NCBI GenBank assembly: GCA_964439935.1
Contig: CAYTPW010000006.1
Location: 1 to 64,000 of the forward strand
Reading direction: 5' to 3'
From: JABMQW01 sp964439935
GTDB lineage: Bacteria > Fidelibacterota > Marinisomatia > Marinisomatales > TCS56
Length of the DNA: 64,000 nucleotides
The notes under the pieces are model-generated. The model was not told the origin of the DNA, ran no database searches, and saw only the letters and a program-made list of their open reading frames with translations. The position numbers and the translations under genes are program-made. The first letter of the stretch is position 1. Each line of letters opens with the position of its first letter. Below, piece by piece: positions 24,642 to 33,874 of the stretch.

Positions 24642-25380
24642 ACTACTGTGCTGCCTGGTTTTCAGTCTGGTAATTTTAATCGGTCAGACCAGCCGGACCG
24701 ATGAGGACACCAAGCTTCCAAAGGTCAGGCCGGAAAAACAGACTGAGCAACAACCGGAAACGGCGCCCTTTTTCGAATATCAGAATAATTTCAAGGCGCT
24801 ACAACAACAAATTGATTCGTTGAAAGCAATCGTTAAAGTTTACGAAAAAATCAATACCCTACCACCGGTGGATGAAAAACTGCTGGATATGATTCCGATC
24901 CCCGAAAATCAGCAGCGGATCATCTTGCAAAACGGCACTGTCGTGGTGGGCACCGTCACCAGCGAGTCGGCCCAGGAGATCAGTCTGCAGACCAGCCTCG
25001 GCCGCTTGGTGATCCGCAAGAATCTAGTGGTACGCGTCGATGAGAATTACGGTATACACGCCGAAGTGAAAATAATTGGCGAACCACAGATCGATGTGTA
25101 TCCTGATCATGAGATAGTTACCGGAATGGTAAAAAATATCGGTCAGAAGCGTGCGGATTTCGTACGGGTGATCGCTGACTTGTGGACCAGTTCAACAAAT
25201 TCCGCCAGCCGGGATTCAGCCTTTATTAGGGGTCAACGCATAAAATTTGAAACCGGCGTAATTACCGACACATCCCTGGAGCCCGGGGCAACGGCTCAAT
25301 TCCAGGTTATAGCGCCCATCCGGCCTGGGTATCCGGTTGAGTACCGCACCCAGACCGTCCGCTGGACCGAAACACAGTAA
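24634..25380 (+). CDS. Secreted protein with FxLYD-like domain
   Basis: About 248 residues. The ATG at 24634 follows GGAGG and begins a clear signal peptide (MIRLLCCLVFSLVILIG), so it is preferred to the upstream ATG at 24550. A short coiled-coil-like stretch (ALQQQIDSLKAIVKVYEKI, about 50-68) is followed by an SH3-like strand pair (QNGTVVVGTVTSESAQEI). A C-terminal immunoglobulin-like FxLYD domain has the TGMVKNIGQKRADFVRVIA and LEPGATAQFQV pattern. It overlaps the HEAT lipoprotein gene, so the two products may act together in the periplasm. Role unknown. Confidence 0.75.
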   Translation: MIRLLCCLVFSLVILIGQTSRTDEDTKLPKVRPEKQTEQQPETAPFFEYQNNFKALQQQIDSLKAIVKVYEKINTLPPVDEKLLDMIPIPENQQRIILQNGTVVVGTVTSESAQEISLQTSLGRLVIRKNLVVRVDENYGIHAEVKIIGEPQIDVYPDHEIVTGMVKNIGQKRADFVRVIADLWTSSTNSASRDSAFIRGQRIKFETGVITDTSLEPGATAQFQVIAPIRPGYPVEYRTQTVRWTETQ

Positions 25381-25381
25381 T

Positions 25382-26299
25382 TTATTCCAACCCCATTACT
25401 TTCAGCATAATCGCATTCTGGGCGTGCATCCGATTTTCCGCCTCGTCAAAGATAATCGAATTCTTCGATTCTAATACCGCATCGGTAACTTCGGTACCCC
25501 GCTCTGCCGGCAGGCAGTGCATGAAATAGGTTTCTTTCCCGGTAGCGGCCATCAAATCTGAGTTGACCTGAAAGCCCTGGAAGCGTTTGATCCGTTCATC
25601 CCGTTCATCCTTCTGCCCCATGGAAGCCCAAACATCCGTATATATAACATCGGCACCTTTCACTGCTTTTTGGGGATCATTGGAAATACTGACCGAACTG
25701 AGGCCGGCAGTTTCGGCCATTTTAAGAGTTGTTTCATCGGGATTATAACCCGCGGGGCAAACGCAGACGAATTCAAACGGCAGATGCGCCGCCAGGTGCA
25801 GCCACGAATGAACAATATTATTCCCGTCTCCGATGTAGACGATTTTCAGATCATCGAGATTGCCACGATGTTCCCAGACCGTCAATATATCGGCCATTAT
25901 CTGGCAGGGATGATTGTAATCCGTCAAACCGTTTACCACCGGAACGGTGGCATATTCCGCCATTTCAATCATGTGTTCATGGGCAAACAGGCGGGCCATG
26001 ATTACATCATTATAGCGACTGACTACCCGGGCAATATCCTTGACGGCCTCTCGTTTCCCGATCCCGATGTCGTTGGGTCCGAGGTACAGGGCGTGTCCAC
26101 CCAGTCGGTAAAAACCAGTCTCGAAGGAAATCCTGGTTCGGGTTGACGGCTTGGCGAAGATCATGGCCATTGAGTGATCTTTGAAAGGTTTGTAGTTTTC
26201 TCTACTCTTCAGTCGAACTTTGACTTCCCTGGCCAGCTCCAGCGTTTCCCAGATTTCAGCAGTACTGAAATCGGTGATATGGATAAAATTATTTGTCAT
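25382..26299 (-). CDS. argF: Ornithine carbamoyltransferase
   Basis: About 305 residues. It transfers a carbamoyl group to ornithine to form citrulline in arginine synthesis, or works in reverse in the arginine deiminase pathway. The carbamoyl-phosphate loop is FAKPSTRTRISFE, HPCQ lies in YNHPCQIMADI, and the ornithine loop contains HCLPAERG. The ATG at 26299 has a strong GGGAGA ribosome site six bases upstream and matches the family N-terminus; an upstream start at 26338 would add 13 residues that cover the leader. A perfect hairpin lies just before the ribosome site. No other arginine genes are nearby. Confidence 0.93.
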   Translation of the reverse strand: MTNNFIHITDFSTAEIWETLELAREVKVRLKSRENYKPFKDHSMAMIFAKPSTRTRISFETGFYRLGGHALYLGPNDIGIGKREAVKDIARVVSRYNDVIMARLFAHEHMIEMAEYATVPVVNGLTDYNHPCQIMADILTVWEHRGNLDDLKIVYIGDGNNIVHSWLHLAAHLPFEFVCVCPAGYNPDETTLKMAETAGLSSVSISNDPQKAVKGADVIYTDVWASMGQKDERDERIKRFQGFQVNSDLMAATGKETYFMHCLPAERGTEVTDAVLESKNSIIFDEAENRMHAQNAIMLKVMGLE

Positions 26300-26314
26300 A
26301 ACGTCTCCCATTAT

Positions 26315-26342
26315 AACAATGGTCTCCGAAGAGACCATTGTT
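26315..26342 (-). promoter_or_regulatory. Perfect 12-bp hairpin with UUCG loop in the argF leader
   Basis: On the transcript, AACAAUGGUCUC-UUCG-GAGACCAUUGUU is a perfect stem closed by a C(UUCG)G tetraloop, one of the most stable RNA loops. It lies between hslU and argF and ends about ten bases before the argF ribosome site. No U-run follows, so it is not a standard intrinsic terminator. The ribosome site (GGGAGAC) could also pair with the GUCUC arm, which would allow a switch. The regulatory role is inferred. Confidence 0.6.
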
Positions 26343-26406
26343 CATGTAATTTAGTGTCCCTGAATCAAGTTGAAATTACGGCGATTTTCCAGGGAGATTC
26401 AATTGA

Positions 26407-27747
26407 CTAAAGGATATAGCGGCTCAAATCCTGATCCATGGCAATGCCCTCCAGTTGTTCATCCACCATCTTTTTGTTAATCGTGATCTCCGTATCTTTG
26501 CCGGTGGGTTGTTCATAAAGGATATCATCCAGTAGTGTCGTCATAATTGTATGGAGCCGGCGCGCGCCAATATTTTCCATCCTAGCATTTACATCGGTAG
26601 CGTATTTGGCAATCGCGTTGATTGCAGGGCGTTCAAATTTCAAAGTGACATTTTCGGCTCCCAGCAGAGCCATATACTGCTTGATCAAGGCTGAGCGCGG
26701 ATGAGTGAGAATCTTAATAAAATCACGCTTGGTTAATTTATCCATTTCAACCCGGATTGGGAACCGGCCCTGCAATTCGGGAATCATGTCCGAGGGCGCC
26801 GCGACATGAAAAGCACCTGCGGCAATAAACAGGACGTGATCAGTTCGGACCATTCCATAGCGGGTAGGTACGGTGGAACCTTCTACAATCGGCAACAGAT
26901 CGCGCTGGACGCCTTCACGGCTGACATCCGGTCCGGCCGATCCATCATTACCGATTATCTTATCAATTTCATCCAGGAAAACAATTCCATTATTCTCAAC
27001 CCGTTCTTTGGCTATCCGTACAACTTCATCCTGGTCCACCAGCTTCTGTGCTTCTGATTCGATGAGGTGTTCCCGGGCATCAACAATTTGCATCCGGCGT
27101 TTTTTCTTGGACTGTGGCAACACATTGGATATCATGTCCTTCAGGTTCATACCCAGATCTTCCATGCCCATTGGACCGAAAACCTGCATCATGGGAGTAC
27201 CATCCTCGGATACTTCCACTTCGATTTCCCGATCTTCGAATTCACCCTTCCGGAGCTTCTCTCTCAGTCGGGCGCGCGTCCGTTCGTAGCGTTTCTCCGA
27301 CTCAGGCGATTTTATCCGCTCCGCTTTAACGTCACCCGGGAATAAAATATCGAGGATCCGCTCTTCAGCCAGTCTTTCAGCCAGCTCAATCACCTCATCC
27401 TCTTTTTCCTGGCGGACCATATTAACCGCAGTATCGGTCAGGTCTCGGATGATGGATTCCACATCACGACCTACATATCCCACCTCGGTAAATTTACTGG
27501 CCTCAACTTTTAAAAAAGGTGCATTAGCCAGGTTGGCTAACCGTCGGGCAATTTCTGTTTTACCAACACCGGTGGGTCCGATCAAAATAATATTATTGGG
27601 TACAATTTCATCACGCATTGCGTTGGTTACCTGCTGCCGGCGCCAACGATTCCGCAGGGCGATTGCCACCGAACGTTTGGCAGCGTCCTGAGCAACAATA
27701 TAGCGATCCAATTCCTTGACGATCTGTTTGGGTGTCAGCTCCTTCAT
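26407..27747 (-). CDS. hslU: HslUV protease ATPase subunit
   Basis: A 446-residue AAA+ unfoldase that feeds substrates to HslV. N-terminal TPKQIVKELDRYIVAQDAAK is followed by Walker A GPTGVGKTEIARRLA. An intermediate I-domain spans about 110-235, and Walker B VFLDEIDKI follows. The C-terminal end RYIL matches the tail that inserts into HslV. The pore motif GYVGRD is present. It overlaps hslV by four bases, forming the usual hslVU operon. Confidence 0.96.
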   Translation of the reverse strand: MKELTPKQIVKELDRYIVAQDAAKRSVAIALRNRWRRQQVTNAMRDEIVPNNIILIGPTGVGKTEIARRLANLANAPFLKVEASKFTEVGYVGRDVESIIRDLTDTAVNMVRQEKEDEVIELAERLAEERILDILFPGDVKAERIKSPESEKRYERTRARLREKLRKGEFEDREIEVEVSEDGTPMMQVFGPMGMEDLGMNLKDMISNVLPQSKKKRRMQIVDAREHLIESEAQKLVDQDEVVRIAKERVENNGIVFLDEIDKIIGNDGSAGPDVSREGVQRDLLPIVEGSTVPTRYGMVRTDHVLFIAAGAFHVAAPSDMIPELQGRFPIRVEMDKLTKRDFIKILTHPRSALIKQYMALLGAENVTLKFERPAINAIAKYATDVNARMENIGARRLHTIMTTLLDDILYEQPTGKDTEITINKKMVDEQLEGIAMDQDLSRYIL

Positions 27748-28289
27748 TCCACCTCCAGCACCGTGATCGAATCATTAGTATAAATACACAGATCCGCTGC
27801 TATTTTCAGTGATTTCTCCACAATCGGTTTCGCTGACAATTTTGTGCTTTTCAAAAAAGCAGTCGCAGCTGCCTGGGCAAAACCACCACCGGATCCGATA
27901 GCAATAATTGGTCCGTCCGGTTCAATTACATTCCCATCGCCGGAAAGGATAAAACTGCTTTTACGGTCCATCAGCGCCAGCAGGGCATCCAGATTGCGCA
28001 GATATTTATCAGTGCGCCATTCCTTGGCCAGTTCCACCACCGCCCGCTGTAGATCACCGCCATATTCTTCCAATTTTTTTTCAAATTTTTCAAAGAGGGT
28101 CAGGGCATCGGCGGCGGCACCGGCAAAACCACCCAGCACTTCACCGGTTTCAACCTCAAATTTTCGTACTTTCACTGCTTTCTGTTTGAGAGCCATATCG
28201 CCAAAAGTCACCTGGCCATCACCACCAATTGCAACTGAGCCACGGGTACGGATACCCAGGATGGTAGTTGACTTAAATTGTTTTTTCAT
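27744..28289 (-). CDS. hslV: HslUV protease catalytic subunit
   Basis: A 181-residue proteasome-related Ntn hydrolase. The catalytic threonine is in STTILGIRTRG, preceded by a short seven-residue leader that would need removal. GGDGQVTFGD and SGDGNVIEPDGPIIAIGSGG are family hallmarks. It forms a dodecamer that works with HslU in the cytoplasm to degrade misfolded proteins. The 90-base gap upstream, toward hflC, contains an internal hairpin. Confidence 0.95.
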   Translation of the reverse strand: MKKQFKSTTILGIRTRGSVAIGGDGQVTFGDMALKQKAVKVRKFEVETGEVLGGFAGAAADALTLFEKFEKKLEEYGGDLQRAVVELAKEWRTDKYLRNLDALLALMDRKSSFILSGDGNVIEPDGPIIAIGSGGGFAQAAATAFLKSTKLSAKPIVEKSLKIAADLCIYTNDSITVLEVE

Positions 28290-28327
28290 TCCATTTCCTG
28301 AATATTTTAAATTCGTTCAAATCATCA

Positions 28328-28357
28328 GGATGCCACCCTTGAACAAGAATGGCATCC
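28328..28357 (-). promoter_or_regulatory. Hairpin between hflC and hslV
   Basis: GGATGCCA pairs perfectly with TGGCATCC across a 14-base centre that can itself pair (CTT/AAG). There is no T-run on either side, so it is not a recognisable intrinsic terminator. It lies in the 90-base gap between hflC and hslV. It may be a terminator of an unconventional type, a processing site or a promoter-proximal operator. Confidence 0.4.
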
Positions 28358-28379
28358 CGAGTGCGTATATATTTGAATG

Positions 28380-29231
28380 CTAGTTACCGCTTTCTAATAA
28401 TTTAAACAGTTTCGAATCCGCGGGTAAAACCACGGTGGTCTTTTCATCTAAAATCGACTTATAGGCTTCCAGGGTGCGTAGGAATTCGTAGAACTCAGGG
28501 TCAGCTGAAAAGGCGCTGGCGTAGATGTCGATCGCTCTGGCGTCTCCGGTGCCCCGGTTTTCCTCAGCCAATTTATAAGCTTCGGCCAGGATAATTGTCC
28601 GATCCCTATCAGTTGCCGCCCGGATTTTACGAGCCTCTTCCTCTCCCTCGGAGCGGAATTTATTAGCCTGCCGTTTCCGTTCCGCGTCCATACGGGCATA
28701 GATTGAAGCTTCATTTTCCGGAGGCAGATCAACCCGACGAATCCGCACATCGATCACTTCAATACCATAAGTAGCTGTAGCTTTCTTGCTTTCTTTAGTA
28801 ACAACCTCCATGATCAACTCACGATTCTGAGTGATGATTTCTGACATATCGTGAGTACCTAATTCCCGACGGAGTTCGGAGTAAACAATATCATCCAGGC
28901 GAGTCAAAGCAGTTGGAATCGCCTGTACCGTCTGGAGAAACAGGAGCGGATCCACAATGCGCCAGCGTACATAGTTATCGACGATCAGGGTCTTTTTATC
29001 CCGGCTCAATACTTCTTCGGGCGGTGAGTCATATTCCAGCAAGCGATCATCAAAAACCACCAGTTCTTGGATTGGATAGGGTATTTTCAAATGGAGACCC
29101 GGTTCCATGACTGTGCGTACTGGTTTACCGAATTGCAGGATTACCACTTGCTCTTTTTCATCGATGGTAAAGATACCAGTCATTAAAATCAGTAATGCGA
29201 CAACAATCAGACCAATCAGAAATTTCTTCAT
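28380..29231 (-). CDS. hflC: HflC, SPFH-domain modulator of FtsH
   Basis: A 283-residue membrane-anchored SPFH/Band 7 protein. One N-terminal membrane segment (about 3-23) is followed by the SPFH core with DEKEQVVILQFGKPV and a helical C-terminal part rich in arginine, glutamate and alanine. It contains VIDVRIRRVDLPPENEASIY, typical of HflC. With HflK it forms a large periplasmic cage around the FtsH protease. It overlaps hflK by four bases. Confidence 0.94.
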   Translation of the reverse strand: MKKFLIGLIVVALLILMTGIFTIDEKEQVVILQFGKPVRTVMEPGLHLKIPYPIQELVVFDDRLLEYDSPPEEVLSRDKKTLIVDNYVRWRIVDPLLFLQTVQAIPTALTRLDDIVYSELRRELGTHDMSEIITQNRELIMEVVTKESKKATATYGIEVIDVRIRRVDLPPENEASIYARMDAERKRQANKFRSEGEEEARKIRAATDRDRTIILAEAYKLAEENRGTGDARAIDIYASAFSADPEFYEFLRTLEAYKSILDEKTTVVLPADSKLFKLLESGN

Positions 29232-30202
29232 TTTAGGCCTCCTTTCTGATCACTCAGATTCAGGAGGTTGAGCAAATTACCGCCCTCCTTATCAGGGATA
29301 ATATACTTCCGGATACCCGGAAGGATTTCTTCCATCGTTTCCAGGTACAGGCGCGTTTCCGTAACGCCTTTGGCCTTGCGGTATTCTTTCAGAATTGCAC
29401 TGAATTTAGCCGCGTCACCTTCTGCTCGGGCGATCCGGGCTTCCATGTAACCTTGAGCCTCCTCAATCTGAGCCTGGGCTTCACCACGAGCCTTGGGAAT
29501 CACATCGTTGCGGTAACCTTCAGCCTGATTGATCATGCGATTTTTATCTTCCTTGGCAGAGGCTACATCCTTAAATGCTGCCACTACCTGCCGGGGCGGT
29601 CCGACAGCCTGTAGCTGGACGGCTACGACATGGATTCCAGTAACGTACTTATCGAGGATATCCTGCAATAAATCTTTTGTTTCTTCCTGGATGATGAATT
29701 TCCCATCAGTCAGAGCTTCGTCAATCTTGTGAAAACCGATTGTTGTTCTCAAGCTGGCTTCTGATGCTTCCCGGACGGTAATCTCCGGCTTAACAAAATT
29801 GAACAGGTAGGCCTGGGGATCTTTGATCTTGTACTGAACGATCATTTCCGCATCGACAATATTCTCATCGCCAGTGAGCATCAGGCTTTCTTTTTCATAC
29901 TTCCGGTATCCCTGTTTCCCAATATTACGAAAGCCGATCTCGATTCGTTTTACTTCCGTAACCTTCGGTGTATCAACCATTTCAATCGGATAGGGAAAAT
30001 GCCAGTTTAAGCCGGATTGTGCAACGCGGGTTGCCTTGCCAAAGGTTCGGACAACACCGACTTCATCCGGTCCGACAACATAAATACCAGTGGCCAGCCA
30101 CAGCCCCAAGGCAATTAATATAATCGGCACGATTCCAAAGGCAAGCAGCTTGTCCGGTATACGGACTTCCTTATCACCTATTATTATTTTACGATATGCC
30201 AT
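29228..30202 (-). CDS. hflK: HflK, SPFH-domain modulator of FtsH
   Basis: A 324-residue partner of HflC. It has an N-terminal cytoplasmic start, a membrane segment at about 22-42, then GPDEVGVVRTFGKA opening the SPFH domain. The HflK-type stretch QLQAVGPPRQVVAAFKDV precedes the helical AEGYRNDVIPKARGEA region. The proline/glycine-rich N-terminal tail of enterobacterial HflK is missing, which is usual outside that group. An AAGGAG site precedes the start. Confidence 0.94.
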   Translation of the reverse strand: MAYRKIIIGDKEVRIPDKLLAFGIVPIILIALGLWLATGIYVVGPDEVGVVRTFGKATRVAQSGLNWHFPYPIEMVDTPKVTEVKRIEIGFRNIGKQGYRKYEKESLMLTGDENIVDAEMIVQYKIKDPQAYLFNFVKPEITVREASEASLRTTIGFHKIDEALTDGKFIIQEETKDLLQDILDKYVTGIHVVAVQLQAVGPPRQVVAAFKDVASAKEDKNRMINQAEGYRNDVIPKARGEAQAQIEEAQGYMEARIARAEGDAAKFSAILKEYRKAKGVTETRLYLETMEEILPGIRKYIIPDKEGGNLLNLLNLSDQKGGLK

Positions 30203-30248
30203 TTTTATCTCCTTTTCACTAGGAATTCCATTCTGTGTTTACAACATT

Positions 30249-31607
30249 TTATAATTTCCGGCGTAGTCGCGCTACCGGTAATTTTAATTGTTCTCGATAT
30301 TTCGCTACTGTTCGTCGGGCAACCGGATAACCTTTTTCTTTCAACAATGCGACGATTTGTTCATCATTATAAGGCGCATGGTTATCTTCTGCTTCAATAA
30401 TATCCTTGAGTGCATCTTTTATAATCTGATTACTGATCTCGCGTCCATCCTGCAGGGCAATACCTTCGGTAAAGAACGATTTCAATTCAAATATACCGAA
30501 AGGTGTATCCACATATTTTCCGCGGGTAGCGCGACTGATGGTTGAAATATCCATCATAATCTCATCAGCGATATCCTGAAGTTTCATTGGACGCAACTGT
30601 CGTTCATCGGAATTGAAAAAATCCGGTTGCTTATCGATTATGGCCTCCATAACGGCTGTCATCGTCCGCCGTCGCTGGTGGATTGCCTGAATAAACCAGT
30701 TGGCCGAATCAATTTTCTGTCTGACATATTGAACCACTTCAGGATTATGTTTTTCCCGCAGCATCATCCGGTATGACGAACTGATATTCAAATCCGGTAA
30801 CCAGTTATCATTTGGTATAATCACCCAGCGACCATCATGTTCCCTGATCGTAACGTCCGGTACAACAACATAATTAGCCTCAGTTCCCTGTCCTTCTCCT
30901 GGTCTCGGATTAAGTCCCGCAATAACGGCAGTTGCCTGATTAAGTTCCGTATCCGAGCAGTCCAATGCTTTCTTTATTGGTACAAAGCGCCGATTAGCAA
31001 AATCATCGAAATATTCTGTAACAATCTTATAGGCCAGTGAGTCGGATTTATCCTCCAGTTGTATGGTGATGCATTCCTGTAACGACCGGGCAGCTATTCC
31101 ACGAGGGTCCAATCGCTGGACTATATTCAACAATGGTTCAATTTTTTCAATTGTAGCGTCGAACCGATCCGCGATCAAGACCAGATCGATCCCGAGGTAA
31201 CCATGATCATCCAGATTCCAGATGATCTCTTCAATTACTGTTCGCTCCCAATCATTCAGATCATAAATATTAAGTTGATTGATCAAGCCCTCCAGAAAAT
31301 CCTGGCGGTCCGGAACCGGTATGTCCACCGTTTCCTTGCTGGCATCATAAGTATTGGGTGCCGTATAATGGTCAGGATCATTTAAAATGGAATCCCAATC
31401 AATTTCATCTTCGGCTTTTTCCCCTGTCTCTGATTGTTCTGGTCCTTTTTCTTCCGATTCGACCACTTCCAAAACAGGGTTGGTTTCCAATTCTTCAACG
31501 ATCTTTTGCTCCAGGTTGGCCATTGGCAGTTGCAGCAGCGAAGCCTGCAATATCTGCTGGGGGGCCAGAATCTGCTTTTGTTCTAAGCGTTGTTCGAGTC
31601 TCGGCAT
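30249..31607 (-). CDS. rpoN: RNA polymerase sigma-54 factor
   Basis: A 452-residue RpoN. Region I begins LEQRLEQKQILAPQQILQAS and is glutamine/leucine-rich. An acidic linker (about 55-105) follows, then the core-binding domain. The DNA-binding end carries the RpoN box VARRTVAKYREQLKLP at about 430-445. Length is normal. Its start overlaps the lptB stop, a common arrangement (lptB-rpoN). No enhancer-binding activator is encoded in the window. Confidence 0.96.
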   Translation of the reverse strand: MPRLEQRLEQKQILAPQQILQASLLQLPMANLEQKIVEELETNPVLEVVESEEKGPEQSETGEKAEDEIDWDSILNDPDHYTAPNTYDASKETVDIPVPDRQDFLEGLINQLNIYDLNDWERTVIEEIIWNLDDHGYLGIDLVLIADRFDATIEKIEPLLNIVQRLDPRGIAARSLQECITIQLEDKSDSLAYKIVTEYFDDFANRRFVPIKKALDCSDTELNQATAVIAGLNPRPGEGQGTEANYVVVPDVTIREHDGRWVIIPNDNWLPDLNISSSYRMMLREKHNPEVVQYVRQKIDSANWFIQAIHQRRRTMTAVMEAIIDKQPDFFNSDERQLRPMKLQDIADEIMMDISTISRATRGKYVDTPFGIFELKSFFTEGIALQDGREISNQIIKDALKDIIEAEDNHAPYNDEQIVALLKEKGYPVARRTVAKYREQLKLPVARLRRKL

Positions 31608-32344
31608 CAGTCCAACTTGAAGCGCTCGCCCAGGTAAAGCTGGCGGGCTTCTTTATCATTAGCCAGAAAATTGGAATCTCCCGATTTCAGAATCCGACCA
31701 TCAAATAGCAGGTAGGATCGATCAGTGATCGACAGCGTTTCGCGCACATTGTGATCGGTGATTAAAACACCAATTTTTCTTTCCTTCAGGGAATGGACTA
31801 TCGATTGGATATCTTCCACAGCGATCGGGTCCACACCCGCAAACGGCTCATCCAACAAAATATAATCAGGATCCATAGCCAGGGCACGACAAATTTCAAC
31901 TCGCCGCCTTTCGCCGCCGGATAAATTATAACCGCGATTTTTTCGCAGACGCTCCATAGACAAATCAGCCAGGAGCCGGTCAATTTTCTTTTGACGCTCA
32001 CCTTTTGTCAGAGGCGTCATTTCCAATACTAGCTTTAGATTATCTTCGACAGTCAGTTTGCCGAAAATGGATGGTTCCTGACTTAAATAACCAATCCCAT
32101 TGCGGGCCCGCTTATACATGGCGAAATTGGTAATATCCTGATCATCCAAGAATATCCGGCCCCGGGTAGGCTTGATCATTCCGGTAATCATGTAAAAAGT
32201 GGTGGTCTTACCGGCGCCATTCGGTCCCAGGAGTCCAACAATCTCGCCTTTCTGAACATATACATCCACATTGCTCACTACCATTCGCTTTCCATAGCGC
32301 TTATACAGCCCCTGGGCACTGAGTTTTTTCTGATTCTTATTCAT
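31607..32344 (-). CDS. lptB: LPS export ABC transporter ATP-binding protein
   Basis: A 245-residue cytoplasmic ATPase of the LptB2FG complex that drives LPS extraction from the inner membrane. Walker A is GPNGAGKTT, Q-loop YLSQEPSIF, signature LSGGERRRVE, Walker B YILLDEPFAGVDP, and the H-loop ITDHNVRETL. It overlaps lptC by eight bases and rpoN by a few bases. The order lptC-lptB-rpoN is conserved in many LPS-bearing bacteria and supports the identification. Confidence 0.96.
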   Translation of the reverse strand: MNKNQKKLSAQGLYKRYGKRMVVSNVDVYVQKGEIVGLLGPNGAGKTTTFYMITGMIKPTRGRIFLDDQDITNFAMYKRARNGIGYLSQEPSIFGKLTVEDNLKLVLEMTPLTKGERQKKIDRLLADLSMERLRKNRGYNLSGGERRRVEICRALAMDPDYILLDEPFAGVDPIAVEDIQSIVHSLKERKIGVLITDHNVRETLSITDRSYLLFDGRILKSGDSNFLANDKEARQLYLGERFKLD

Positions 32345-32879
32345 TCTGCCCCCGGTCGGTTACTCCCCGCGGTTGTAGAATTCTCCAGTGATCAAGTCCG
32401 GCATCCGATTCAAATCCGATCCCATATAGGGTATCATTCTGTTCAGTTGTCAGCATCACCGGATCGTCAGTATAAATCAGTTCCAGTTCAGAATTCCAAT
32501 CAATCGTATCGGTATATAAGGTAACACCACTATCAGAAATAATAATCACATTGCCGATTGCGGTCATGAAATCCGACTTTTCATCAATTTCTGCCTTCAG
32601 GGACGTCAGTAAAGATGTGTGCCTTTCATCCTGATCGAAAAAGTCAACTATGACACTGTCATCTAGTAAAATATACTGCCGTTCATTGAATTTTTCCAGG
32701 TGCCCGGATTGAACTATAGCTTGTCTGGCACCCGCCCTGGTTAATTTAATGGTGGCATCCCAGGTTTCCTGGTCTGGTAAACCTTCCCGGGTTTCAGCTG
32801 ACTGATCATCCTCCGGTCCGCTACAATACCAGCAGCAGAGACTGGTTATCAGAACTAATATTGGAATTCGATGCTGCAT
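32337..32879 (-). CDS. lptC: LptC-family LPS transport lipoprotein-like protein
   Basis: A 180-residue protein with a short hydrophobic N-terminus and a likely lipobox (CCWYC, about residues 15-19). The body is beta-rich, with repeated short strands such as MTAIGNVIIISDSGVTLYTDTIDWN, the OstA/LptC-type jellyroll pattern. LptC receives LPS from LptBFG and passes it to LptA. Sequence identity within this family is low, so the call rests on fold-type pattern plus position just upstream of lptB and downstream of the Kdo genes. E. coli LptC is membrane-anchored; a lipoprotein form occurs in other phyla. Confidence 0.8.
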   Translation of the reverse strand: MQHRIPILVLITSLCCWYCSGPEDDQSAETREGLPDQETWDATIKLTRAGARQAIVQSGHLEKFNERQYILLDDSVIVDFFDQDERHTSLLTSLKAEIDEKSDFMTAIGNVIIISDSGVTLYTDTIDWNSELELIYTDDPVMLTTEQNDTLYGIGFESDAGLDHWRILQPRGVTDRGQNE

Positions 32880-32890
32880 AAGGAACCGGA

Positions 32891-33874
32891 TCAGGGTAAA
32901 ATAATACCGCTTTTCAAAATATCATGTATATGGACAATGCCAATCGGAGTGCTCTCACCAGGGCCATTGTGGACAAATAGGCTGGTAATGCTGTACGTTT
33001 CCATGACCTCCAAAGCTTCGATCGCCAGCATATCCTGATTGACCCACCGGGGATTCTGAGTCATTAATATCTTTGCCGGCTGATCAAAGATTTCCTTGCT
33101 GCCGGTCTCAAATCCCCGCCGGATGTCGCCGTCGGTGATTATACCTACCATCTCACCATCAGCATTCATCACACCGGTGACACCCAGTCCCTTGGCAGAG
33201 ATTGCAAAGAGCGCATCCCGGACGGTTATACTATCCTCCACGGTAGGTATATCCTCGCCGGTATGCATGATATGCTTAACTTTTAACAATAGTTTTTTGC
33301 CGAGCGTACCGCTGGGGTGCAGCGATGCAAAATCCTCATGTTTAAATTTACGGGCTTCCAGCAGTGAGACAGCCAGGGCATCACCCATCACCAGCATGGC
33401 CGTAGTGCTGGCAGTGGGAACCAGGTTCAGGCTTCCAGCTTCACGTTCCACTGATGTATCGAGCACAATATCCGATAATCGTGCCAGTGAAGAATCGCGA
33501 CGACCAGCAAAGGCTACTACCGTAAGACCCATATTCTTAAAAACATGGACAATTTCCAATACTTCGCTGGTCTCACCACTATTGGAAAGAGCCACAATCA
33601 TATCATCGCGGGTGACCATTCCCAGATCGCCGTGCAGAGCATCACCAGGATGAATAAAGTTAGCCGGCGTACCAGTACTGGCCAGGGTCGAGGCAATTTT
33701 CTGAGAGATTAATCCGGCCTTTCCCATTCCAGTTACAATTACGCGTCCGCCGCAACTCAGGATAGCCACTATCGCCTGGTCAAAATCAGAATTAATCCGT
33801 TCTTCCAGGGCACGAATGGAATCGGCCTCAATGCGAATAGCGCGCTTACCGACGGTAATATTAGTCTTGTTCAA
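32891..33874 (-). CDS. kdsD: D-arabinose 5-phosphate isomerase
   Basis: About 327 residues. It converts ribulose 5-phosphate to arabinose 5-phosphate, the first Kdo precursor. An N-terminal SIS sugar-isomerase domain (VTGMGKAGLISQKIASTLAS; LSNSGETSEV) is followed by two CBS repeats (about 205-327). A TTG at 33874 with GGAG a few bases upstream gives a length matching E. coli KdsD (328); another TTG at 33886 would add four residues. Neither start is ATG. It overlaps kdsC by a few codons in either case. Confidence 0.93.
   Translation of the reverse strand: MNKTNITVGKRAIRIEADSIRALEERINSDFDQAIVAILSCGGRVIVTGMGKAGLISQKIASTLASTGTPANFIHPGDALHGDLGMVTRDDMIVALSNSGETSEVLEIVHVFKNMGLTVVAFAGRRDSSLARLSDIVLDTSVEREAGSLNLVPTASTTAMLVMGDALAVSLLEARKFKHEDFASLHPSGTLGKKLLLKVKHIMHTGEDIPTVEDSITVRDALFAISAKGLGVTGVMNADGEMVGIITDGDIRRGFETGSKEIFDQPAKILMTQNPRWVNQDMLAIEALEVMETYSITSLFVHNGPGESTPIGIVHIHDILKSGIILP

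Noticed and set aside
26315..26342. argF leader hairpin as an intrinsic terminator of hslVU
   Set aside because: No T-run follows on the transcribed strand, and the ribosome site of argF begins about ten bases later.
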